From: an uncultured Pseudoxanthomonas sp.
GTDB lineage: Bacteria; Pseudomonadota; Gammaproteobacteria; Xanthomonadales; Xanthomonadaceae
DNA length: 41,993 bases
Reading direction: 5' to 3'
NCBI GenBank assembly: GCA_937975725.1
Contig: CALJUL010000004.1
Coordinates: forward strand, 1-41,993
The notes beneath the pieces were generated by a model that was not told the DNA's origin, did not search any database, and worked only from the letters and a program-made list of their open reading frames with translations. Positions 34,917-41,993 of the stretch are shown piece after piece. Positions within the stretch are counted from its first letter, which is position 1. Every line of letters begins with the position of its first letter. The translations under genes and the position numbers were made by a program.

Positions 34917-36404
34917 ATGACGTTGCGCTGCCTGTTCGTCGATTTCGATTCCTTCTTCGCCTCGGTCGAGCAGCAGGACCGGCCGGAACTGCGCGGCCGG
35001 CCGGTGGGCGTGGTGCCGGTGGTGGCGGCCACCACCTGCTGCATCGCCGCCAGCCACGAGGCCAAGCGGGACGGCATCCGCACCGGCACGCCGGTGTGGG
35101 AGGCGCTGGAGAAACGCCCGGACATCGCCCTGGTGGAAGCGCGGCCATCGCGCTACGTGGACGTGCACCACCGCCTGATGGCCGCCATCGCCGACTGCAT
35201 TCCGCACGGCAAGGCCGAATCGATCGACGAAGTGCCGTGCTGGCTGATCGGCCGCGAGCGCCAGCGCGACAACGCCGTGGCCATCGCCCTGCGCATCAAG
35301 CGGCGGATCGCCGCGGAGTTCGACTGGATCCGCTGCTCCATCGGCATCGCGCCCAACAAGTTCCTCGCCAAGACCGCCTCGGACATGCAGAAGCCCGACG
35401 GCCTGACCGTGCTGGAACTCGGCGACCTGCCGCACCGGTTGCACGCGCTGGAACTGCGCGACTTCTGCGGCATCGGGGCGTCGATGGAACGCCGGCTGCG
35501 CGCGGCCGGCATCGACACCGCCGAACAGCTCTGCGCCGCCGGCCGCGAACACCTGCGCACTGCCTGGGGCAGCGTGGAGGGCGAGCGCTTCTGGCTGCAA
35601 CTGCGCGGGCAGGAGGTGCCCGAGCGCAGCACGCGTCGCAGTTCGCTCGGCCATTCGCACGTGCTGGGCCCGGAACTGCGCAACTTCGCCGGCGCGCGCT
35701 CGGTGCTGTTCAAGCTGCTGGCCAAGGCGGCGATGCGCCTGCGCGCGGACGACATCCCCGGCGAAGGCCCGTTCCTGGCCCGCGGCATGGCCATCCGCAT
35801 CCGCTTCGTCGGGCTGGAGCGGCGCTTCGAGCGCGACCTGGCCTTCGCGCCGCTGGACGACACGCCCACGCTGCTGCACCTGCTGGGCGAACAGCTCGCG
35901 CAGCTCGAACGCCACATCGCCAGCGGGCGCTGGAACCCCAGGCGCCATCCGCCACTGTCGGTGGCGGTGACCCTGCTGGGCCTGGAAACCGCCGGCGAGG
36001 CCAGCGGCGAACTGATCCAGCGCCGCGACCGCGACCGCGACACCAGCCGGGTGGTGGACCGCATCAACCGCCGGTACGGCAACAACGCGGTCTTCTTCGG
36101 CGCCATGAAGCACGCGATCGACCACGACGCCGCGCCCATGCGCATCCCCTTCTCGCACATCCCGCGGACCGCGCGCGAGCAGGACATCGGCACGCGCGGC
36201 AACGGCGGCGACGAACTGATGCTGCGGCGCGAGCGGCAATACAAGGTGCTGGCCGAGACCGCCCACCGCGAAGCGCAGAAGCGGCACGCACGGCCAGGGC
36301 GCGGCGCCGGTGCCGGCGACCGCGCGCAGGCAGCGGCCGCGGAACCGTCCAGCACCGGCACCCGGGCCGAGCCGGACATCGGCGAAACGCTGCCGCTGTT
36401 CTGA
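34917..36404 (+). CDS. Y-family DNA polymerase (DinB/Pol IV-like), long form
   Basis: A translesion polymerase of 495 residues, about 140 longer than E. coli DinB. The catalytic carboxylates are present: LFVDFDSFFASVEQQ (Asp9, first metal ligand) and ESIDEVP (Asp104, Glu105). CSIGIAPNKFLAKTASDMQKPDG and the helix-hairpin-helix FCGIGASMERRLRAAGI follow. The little-finger region is extended, with a long charged C-terminal tail ending ETLPLF, which fits a beta-clamp-binding motif. No LexA box is visible upstream, so SOS control is not supported. The gene may belong to a distinct Y-family branch rather than standard dinB, so no symbol is given. Confidence 0.88.
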   Translation: MTLRCLFVDFDSFFASVEQQDRPELRGRPVGVVPVVAATTCCIAASHEAKRDGIRTGTPVWEALEKRPDIALVEARPSRYVDVHHRLMAAIADCIPHGKAESIDEVPCWLIGRERQRDNAVAIALRIKRRIAAEFDWIRCSIGIAPNKFLAKTASDMQKPDGLTVLELGDLPHRLHALELRDFCGIGASMERRLRAAGIDTAEQLCAAGREHLRTAWGSVEGERFWLQLRGQEVPERSTRRSSLGHSHVLGPELRNFAGARSVLFKLLAKAAMRLRADDIPGEGPFLARGMAIRIRFVGLERRFERDLAFAPLDDTPTLLHLLGEQLAQLERHIASGRWNPRRHPPLSVAVTLLGLETAGEASGELIQRRDRDRDTSRVVDRINRRYGNNAVFFGAMKHAIDHDAAPMRIPFSHIPRTAREQDIGTRGNGGDELMLRRERQYKVLAETAHREAQKRHARPGRGAGAGDRAQAAAAEPSSTGTRAEPDIGETLPLF

Positions 36405-36449
36405 ACCGCGGCGCTACACTAGGCGCAGTCCCCGACGCCGGAATCCCCC

Positions 36450-36893
36450 ATGCGCCTCCGCCCGCTCTCCCTGCCCCTCCTCGCCCTGCTGCTGGGCGGC
36501 TGCGCCAGCGGGCACTGGGTGGAGATCGGCGGGAAGCGCTACGCGGTGGAGATCGCCGACGACGACGCCGAGCGCGCGCGCGGCTTGATGTTCCGCGACG
36601 CGCTGGCCGACGGCACCGGCATGCTCTTCATCCACGACGAGGAAGTGCCGCAGGCGTACTGGATGAAGAACACCCGCATCCCGCTGGACATCCTGTACTT
36701 CGACAACGCCCGCAAGCTGGTGGCGCAGCAGCGCAACGTACCGCCCTGCTCGGCCGGCGACGCCTGCCCCTCCTACCCCAGCGAACGGCCGGCGCGCTTC
36801 GTGCTGGAACTGAACGCCGGCGAAGCCCAGCGCCTGAAGCTGGAGGACGGCGCCGAGCTGGTCTTCGGCAAGAGCATCCCGCCGGTTCGCTGA
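36450..36893 (+). CDS. DUF192 lipoprotein
   Basis: A 147-residue exported lipoprotein: signal peptide with lipobox LGGC (Cys18). The mature part matches DUF192: YAVEIADDDAERARGLMFRDAL, GMLFIHDEEVPQAYWMKNTRIPLDILYFD, and a terminal VLELNAGEAQRLKLEDGAELVF. Function of the family is unknown; members are widespread and extracytoplasmic. It contains two extra Cys (PPCSAGDACPSYPS) that could form a disulfide. It lies 45 nt after the polymerase gene. Confidence 0.9.
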   Translation: MRLRPLSLPLLALLLGGCASGHWVEIGGKRYAVEIADDDAERARGLMFRDALADGTGMLFIHDEEVPQAYWMKNTRIPLDILYFDNARKLVAQQRNVPPCSAGDACPSYPSERPARFVLELNAGEAQRLKLEDGAELVFGKSIPPVR

Positions 36894-36932
36894 GGCTTGA
36901 TTGTCGAGGCGGCAGGCCCCAGTCTGTCGGCC

Positions 36933-37781
36933 ATGGGGGATCGCCTGACATTGCCGGACTGGAATGGGTTGGCCAGCCAGCCCGACGACGCGCTGCCGCT
37001 GCTGGAGACCGCGCTGCTGATCGCGCGCGACGAATACCCCGACCTGGACCCCGACCTGTACGACACGCTGGCGCAGAGCCACGCCGAGCACCTGCGCCAC
37101 GAGATCGACGCCATCGAGGCGTGGCCGCTGAAGATGGCGGCGATCAACCGCCACCTGTTCGACGAGCTGGGCTACACCGGCAACCACGACGAGTACTACG
37201 ACCCGCGCAACAGCTACATGAACCAGGTGTTCGAACGCCGCCTGGGCAACCCGGTGTCGCTGGCGATGGTGCAGATGGAAGTCGCGCGCCGGCTGGGCGT
37301 GCCGCTGGACGGCGTGTCCTTCCCCGGCCATTTCCTGGTGCGCCTGCCGGTGGACGACGGGCTGCTGGTGATGGACCCGTTCAACGGCGGCCGCCCGCTG
37401 GGCGTGGACGAACTGCGCGAGCGCGCCAAGCCGCACCTGGGCGGCGACATCCCCGACGACAACGCCCTGCTGCACATCCTCAATCCCGCCTCGCACCGCG
37501 CCATCCTGGTGCGCACCCTGCGCAACCTGCACGGCGTGTACGCCGAGCGCGAGGAATGGGACCGCGCCGCGCGCAGCGCCGACCGCGTGCTCAAGCTCAC
37601 CCCCGACCAGCCCGACGCCCTGCGCGACCGCGGCCTGGCCTACCTGAAGATGGACTACAAGGCCGGCGCCCAGCGCGACCTGGCCCGCTACCTGCACCTG
37701 TCGCCCGAGGCGAACGACGCCAAGGCGATGCGCGAGCAACTGGTGGAACTCAGCGCGGTGCGGCCGTCGCGGATGCACTGA
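36933..37781 (+). CDS. SirB1-family transglutaminase-like/TPR protein
   Basis: A 282-residue cytosolic protein. The N-terminal transglutaminase-like SirB1 domain (LLETALLIARDEYPDLD, NPVSLAMVQMEVARRLGVPLDGVSFPGHFLVRL with the HFLVR motif, LVMDPFNGGRPL) is followed by tetratricopeptide-like helices (LHGVYAEREEWDRAARSADRVLKLTPDQPDALRDRG). No Cys-His-Asp triad is complete: a Cys is missing from the NPVSLA position, as in most SirB1 proteins, so enzymatic activity is doubtful. ATG 36933 is chosen over TTG 36897 because the leader upstream is unconserved in style. Confidence 0.88.
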   Translation: MGDRLTLPDWNGLASQPDDALPLLETALLIARDEYPDLDPDLYDTLAQSHAEHLRHEIDAIEAWPLKMAAINRHLFDELGYTGNHDEYYDPRNSYMNQVFERRLGNPVSLAMVQMEVARRLGVPLDGVSFPGHFLVRLPVDDGLLVMDPFNGGRPLGVDELRERAKPHLGGDIPDDNALLHILNPASHRAILVRTLRNLHGVYAEREEWDRAARSADRVLKLTPDQPDALRDRGLAYLKMDYKAGAQRDLARYLHLSPEANDAKAMREQLVELSAVRPSRMH

Positions 37782-37790
37782 GCCAACGGC

Positions 37791-37815
37791 CGTGGGAGCG
37801 ACGTGAGTCGCGACG
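37791..37815 (+). repeat. REP-like element, GCGAC/GTCGC stem type
   Basis: CGTGGGAGCGACGTGAGTCG then CGACG, 10 nt after the SirB1-gene stop. Same stem type as the pair at 17634-17702. First of several repeats in the 563-bp gap 37782-38344. Confidence 0.8.
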
Positions 37816-37866
37816 CTTTCTCCCTGACCCGGGCCGCTGCTCTCTATATCTCCTCTTTGTCTCCCC

Positions 37867-38029
37867 TGTAGGAGCGACGCAAGTCGCGACCGCACGGCAT
37901 CGGCGCCCCAATCAGCGCTCCAGGTCATGGCGGTTCATCGCTCGGGTGCTGCGGTGCGTTCACCATTGCGGCGTGTTCACCATCTTGCGCGTTGTCGAGG
38001 TTCGGTCGCGACTTGCGTCGCTCCTACAG
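37867..38029. repeat. Inverted pair of REP-like elements
   Basis: TGTAGGAGCGACGCAAGTCG (37867-37886, continuing CGACCGC) faces an inverted copy at 38004-38029 ending GCGTCGCTCCTACA. About 110 bp of unassigned sequence lies between them. A further half-unit, TGTAGGAGCGGC, occurs at 38295-38306. Confidence 0.83.
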
Positions 38030-38075
38030 GGACACAGGGAGCAGGGCGACGGCACGAGGAAGGAACAGCAGCGCC

Positions 38076-38240
38076 TCAGCGCTCCGACTCCATCTCCCGA
38101 ATCGCTCCGGTCGCGCCGCAACCTGGGCAGTTCCGGTTATCCGACCCACCCTCCCACCGCAGGCCGCCGCGATACCCTCTTCCGGCACTCCTCCGGTCTC
38201 GCCAGGGACGTGACGAAGCCGCGGACCGCGCACTTCCGTA
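38076..38240 (-). pseudogene. Rubredoxin gene remnant
   Basis: The minus strand carries the pieces of a rubredoxin in three frames. Near 38235-38212: Lys-Cys-Ala-Val-Arg-Gly-Phe-Val, matching KCVVCGFV with the second Cys changed to Arg. Then near 38190-38175 the PEEGIA string in another frame. Then 38165-38076 in a third frame: GLRWEGGSDNRNCPGCGATG and a short tail to a TGA stop, matching RWEDVPDNWTCPECGAT. Order, spacing and total length (about 55 residues) fit a single rubredoxin with at least two frameshifts and one lost iron ligand; no start codon remains. Rubredoxin genes are often found next to thiE in this family, which supports the reading. Confidence 0.65.
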
Positions 38241-38344
38241 TGCAGCCGATGCCACCGATGGTGGCGATGGCGCCGCCATCGGATAATGCGGGGCTGTAGG
38301 AGCGGCCCGGGTCCCGGTGCCGCCCGCGCACCGGAAGTCCGCCG

Positions 38345-38983
38345 ATGACATCGCCGCCACCGTCCGTCCGCAATGCCCACGGGCTGTACCTGATCACGCC
38401 GGAGGAGCGGGACACCGCACGCCTGCTGGCACGCGTGGCCGCCGTGCTGCCGCAGGCGACGTGGCTGCAGTACCGGCAGAAGGATGCGGACACCGGCCTT
38501 CGCCTGGCGCAGGCCGCGGCGCTGCAGGCGCTGTGCGTGCAGGCGGGCGTGCCGCTGATCGTCAACGACGACGTGGCGCTGGCGGAAGCCGTCGGTGCGG
38601 CGGGCGTGCACCTGGGCGAGGACGATGGCGACATCGCCGCTGCGCGCCGCCGCTTGGGTGCGCACGCCATCGTCGGCGCCTCGTGCTACGACGATGCCGT
38701 GCTGGCCGAACGCGCGGTGGCCGCCGGCGCCAGCTACGTAGCGTTCGGGGCCTTCTTCCCGACCACCAGCAAGGTCACGACGCGACGCGCCACGCCGGCA
38801 TTGCTGACCGGAGCCGCGGCGCTGGACGTCCCGCGGGTAGCGATAGGCGGGATAACGCCGGACAATATGGGTCCGCTGGTCGCCGCCGGCGCCGACCTGG
38901 TCGCCGTGATCGGCGGCGTGTTCGAGGCGGCCGATCCGGTCGCGACCGCACGAGCCTATCGCCGCGGCTTCGGCCTGCCGTGA
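38345..38983 (+). CDS. thiE: Thiamine-phosphate synthase
   Basis: Joins the thiazole and pyrimidine moieties to make thiamine monophosphate. The 212 residues contain LYLITPEE, WLQYRQKDADTGLRLAQA, VPLIVNDDVALAEAVGAAGVHLGEDD, VGASCYDD, YVAFGAFFPTTSK and AIGGITPDNM with VAVIGGVF: the complete TIM-barrel phosphate- and substrate-binding set. GGAAG stands 7 nt before the ATG. No TPP riboswitch was recognised upstream. It precedes hemL, as in related genomes. Confidence 0.95.
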   Translation: MTSPPPSVRNAHGLYLITPEERDTARLLARVAAVLPQATWLQYRQKDADTGLRLAQAAALQALCVQAGVPLIVNDDVALAEAVGAAGVHLGEDDGDIAAARRRLGAHAIVGASCYDDAVLAERAVAAGASYVAFGAFFPTTSKVTTRRATPALLTGAAALDVPRVAIGGITPDNMGPLVAAGADLVAVIGGVFEAADPVATARAYRRGFGLP

Positions 38984-38986
38984 CCC

Positions 38987-39069
38987 TGCAGGAGGGGCTT
39001 CAACCCCGACCGCTTTTCCTGCCGCGCCCGCGGAAGCGAAAGGCATCGGGGCTGAAGCCCCTCCTGCAA
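38987..39069. repeat. Inverted pair of REP-like elements between thiE and hemL
   Basis: TGCAGGAGGGGCTTCAACCC (38987-39006, continuing CGACCGC) starts 3 nt after the thiE stop; an inverted copy ends GGGCTGAAGCCCCTCCTGCA (39049-39068). The arms can pair with each other, forming a long hairpin that could end the thiE transcript. Confidence 0.85.
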
Positions 39070-39104
39070 CAGCCGCTTGTTTCCCTTTCCAAGACACGAC
39101 CCCC

Positions 39105-40397
39105 ATGAACCACGAAAACTCCCATGCCCTCTTCACCCGCGCCAAGGCCCTGCTGCCCGGCGGCGTCAACTCGCCGGTGCGCGCGTTCAAGTCGGTGGGC
39201 GGGGAACCGTTCTTCGTGCAGCGCGCGGACGGTGCGTACCTGTACGACGTGGACGGCAACCGCTACATCGACTACGTGGGTTCGTGGGGGCCGATGATCG
39301 TCGGCCACAACCACCCGAAGGTGCGCGAGGCGGTGCAGGCCGCGATCCAGGACGGCCTGTCCTACGGCGCGCCCTGCCCGGCCGAAGTGACGATGGCCGA
39401 GACCATCACCCGGCTGGTGCCGTCCTGCGAGATGGTGCGCATGGTCAACTCCGGCACCGAGGCCACGCTGTCGGCGATCCGGCTGGCGCGCGGCGCCACC
39501 GGCCGCAGCCGCATCGTCAAGTTCGAGGGTTGCTACCACGGCCACGGCGACTCGTTCCTGGTCAAGGCCGGCAGCGGCATGCTGACGCTGGGCGTGCCAA
39601 CCTCGCCCGGCGTGCCGGCCGGCCTGAGCGAACTGACGCTGACCCTGAGCTACAACGACTTCGACGGCGCCACGCAGTTGTTCGAACAGTACGGCGACGA
39701 GATCGCCTGCCTCATCATCGAACCGGTGGTCGGCAACGCCAACTGCCTCCCGCCGCGCGAAGGCTACCTGCAACACCTGCGCGCGCTGTGCACGCAGCAC
39801 GGCGCGCTGCTGATCTTCGACGAAGTGATGACCGGCTTCCGCGTGGCGCTGGGCGGCGCGCAGGCGCATTACGGCATCGCGCCGGACCTGACCACCTTCG
39901 GCAAGATCATCGGCGGCGGCATGCCGGTGGGCGCCTACGGCGGCCCCCGCGAGCTGATGGAGCAGATCGCGCCGGCCGGCCCGATCTACCAGGCCGGCAC
40001 GCTGAGCGGCAACCCGGTGGCGATGGCCGCGGGCCTGGCGATGCTGGACCTGATCCAGGCGCCGGGCTTCCACGACGGCCTCGCCGCCGCGACCGCCACC
40101 CTGTGCGAAGGCCTGGAAGACGCCGCGCGCGCCGCCGGCGTGCCGCTGACCACCACCCGCGTCGGCGCGATGTTCGGCCTGTTCTTCACCGACCAGCAGG
40201 TCGACACCTACGCGCAGGCGGTGGCCTGCGACACCGCGGCGTTCAACCGCTTCTTCCACGCCATGCTGGAGCGCGGCGTGTACCTGGCGCCGTCGGCGTT
40301 CGAGGCCGGCTTCATGTCCAGCGCGCATACGCCCGAAGTGATCGAAGCCACGCTGGCCGCCGCGCGCGAGGCGTTCAAGGCGGTCGCGGCCGGGTGA
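39105..40397 (+). CDS. hemL: Glutamate-1-semialdehyde 2,1-aminomutase
   Basis: PLP enzyme that forms 5-aminolevulinate for heme synthesis in the C5 pathway. The 430 residues show FTRAKALLPGGVNSPVRAFKSVGG, YVGSWGPMIVGHNHP, NSGTEATLSAIRLAR, FEGCYHGHGDSFLVKAGSG, LIFDEVMTGFRVA and TTFGKIIGGGMPVGAYGG with the PLP Lys267, then GTLSGNPVAMAAG. Length is typical. The stop overlaps the GTG start of the HAD gene (GTGA). Confidence 0.97.
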   Translation: MNHENSHALFTRAKALLPGGVNSPVRAFKSVGGEPFFVQRADGAYLYDVDGNRYIDYVGSWGPMIVGHNHPKVREAVQAAIQDGLSYGAPCPAEVTMAETITRLVPSCEMVRMVNSGTEATLSAIRLARGATGRSRIVKFEGCYHGHGDSFLVKAGSGMLTLGVPTSPGVPAGLSELTLTLSYNDFDGATQLFEQYGDEIACLIIEPVVGNANCLPPREGYLQHLRALCTQHGALLIFDEVMTGFRVALGGAQAHYGIAPDLTTFGKIIGGGMPVGAYGGPRELMEQIAPAGPIYQAGTLSGNPVAMAAGLAMLDLIQAPGFHDGLAAATATLCEGLEDAARAAGVPLTTTRVGAMFGLFFTDQQVDTYAQAVACDTAAFNRFFHAMLERGVYLAPSAFEAGFMSSAHTPEVIEATLAAAREAFKAVAAG

Positions 40398-41026
40398 AAC
40401 CGCGCATCCGCCAGGTGCTGTTCGATTTCGACGGCGTCCTGGCCCGCTACCGGCACGAGGTGCGGATCGCGTACCTCGCGGCGCATGCGCGCTGTGGACA
40501 CGAACACGTGCGCGCCACGCTGTTCGCTTCCGGCCTGGAGAGCGAGTACGACGGCGGCGCCATCGACACCGCGGCCTACCTCGGCCGGCTGGGCGACGGC
40601 CTGGGCGCGGCCATCGACGAGGAAGCGTGGATCGCCTCGCGCCTGGCCGGCAGCACCGCCGACACCGGCGTGCTGGAACGCATCGCCGCGCTGCATCCGG
40701 AGGTGCCGCTGGCCGTGCTGAGCAACAACGGCGCGCTGATGGCGCAGGCGATCCCGCGCGTCGTCGCGCCGCTCGCCGCGCGCTTCGGCGACCGCGTGCT
40801 GTGCAGCGGCCGCCTGCGCATGCGCAAGCCGGACCCGGCGACCTTCGCGCACGCGCTGGACCTGCTGGGCTGGGAGGCCGGCAGCACGCTGTTCGTCGAT
40901 GACCTGTTCACGAACGTGCAGGGCGCGCGCCAGGCCGGCCTGCACGCGGAAACCGTCACCGGTGCGCGCAGCCTGGGCAAGGCGCTGAAGCGCTACGCGT
41001 TCGGGCCGCCGCCCGCCGGCTGGTGA
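40394..41026 (+). CDS. HAD-family hydrolase
   Basis: A 210-residue phosphatase-like protein. HAD motifs are complete: VLFDFDGVLARY (nucleophile Asp and acid/base Asp), LSNN (motif II), RMRKPDP (motif III Lys) and LFVDDLFTNVQGARQAG (motif IV), with a helical cap between I and II (subclass IA style). Substrate unknown. The GTG start overlaps the hemL stop, giving translational coupling with heme synthesis; whether this is functional or incidental is unclear. Convergent with the aminotransferase gene. Confidence 0.88.
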   Translation: MKPRIRQVLFDFDGVLARYRHEVRIAYLAAHARCGHEHVRATLFASGLESEYDGGAIDTAAYLGRLGDGLGAAIDEEAWIASRLAGSTADTGVLERIAALHPEVPLAVLSNNGALMAQAIPRVVAPLAARFGDRVLCSGRLRMRKPDPATFAHALDLLGWEAGSTLFVDDLFTNVQGARQAGLHAETVTGARSLGKALKRYAFGPPPAGW

Positions 41027-41045
41027 ATGCCGGCCGCCGGCGGCG

Positions 41046-41993
<948 letters not shown>

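Noticed and set aside
38277..38292. GGATAATGC before thiE, like the 3' part of a THI box
   Set aside because: No matching CTGAGA and no folded five-helix context upstream; part of the region is explained by the rubredoxin remnant.
34610..38299. A 1229-residue plus-strand frame overlapping the polymerase, DUF192 and SirB1 genes
   Set aside because: Arg/Ala/Gly-rich shadow in a second frame; the true genes in the other frames have complete motifs.

Overview
The window is a high-GC chromosomal segment of a gammaproteobacterium, most likely of the Xanthomonadaceae/Lysobacteraceae (Xanthomonas, Pseudoxanthomonas, Luteimonas or Lysobacter type). This rests on the protein sequences, on gene orders such as gmk-rpoZ-spoT-ridA...recG, ygfB-pepP, zapA-6S RNA-fau and thiE-hemL, and on many GTAG-headed REP-like hairpins in the gaps between genes. 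I see no tRNA, rRNA, CRISPR array, insertion sequence or prophage.

Region 1 (1-16778, almost all minus strand): citrate synthase (cut by the window edge), type B ribosomal protein L31, a nucleoside hydrolase, recG, then an accessory locus (5210-11260), then ridA, spoT, rpoZ, gmk and yicC. The accessory locus has an AraC-type regulator transcribed away from three tightly packed genes: a beta-helix lipoprotein, a diheme cytochrome c lipoprotein and a TonB-dependent receptor. The beta-helix and cytochrome families are known to travel as a pair of unknown function. The locus sits between ridA and recG inside an otherwise conserved housekeeping block, and it is the best candidate here for an undescribed system.

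Region 2 (16891-25450, plus strand): rph, a VOC protein, rdgB and hemW; then a large DUF1631 protein with a long Gly/Ser-rich insert whose stop overlaps the start of a PilZ-domain protein; then pepQ and two small membrane proteins, one of only 58 residues. A cluster of five short hairpins enclosed in a 10-bp inverted repeat follows the PilZ gene.

Region 3 (25547-33561): ygfB-pepP (minus), divergent from a membrane-anchored PAS-PAS-GGDEF-EAL protein; a palindrome-rich repeat block; a ZapB-like gene and zapA; a clear 6S RNA gene; then fau, an EVE-domain protein, rpiA and a secreted SH3-like protein that appears to carry a one-base deletion.

Region 4 (33581-41993): a small HTH regulator with an 18-bp perfect palindrome against its start codon, divergent from an unknown 149-residue protein with a strong sigma-70 promoter; a long Y-family DNA polymerase; a DUF192 lipoprotein; a SirB1-type protein; the decayed remains of a rubredoxin gene; thiE, hemL, a HAD hydrolase; and an acetylornithine-type aminotransferase cut by the window end.

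Themes: c-di-GMP output (PilZ protein, GGDEF-EAL protein), stringent response and nucleotide metabolism (spoT, rpoZ, gmk, rph, rdgB), tetrapyrrole and heme handling (hemW, hemL), and heavy colonisation of intergenic DNA by paired REP-like elements.
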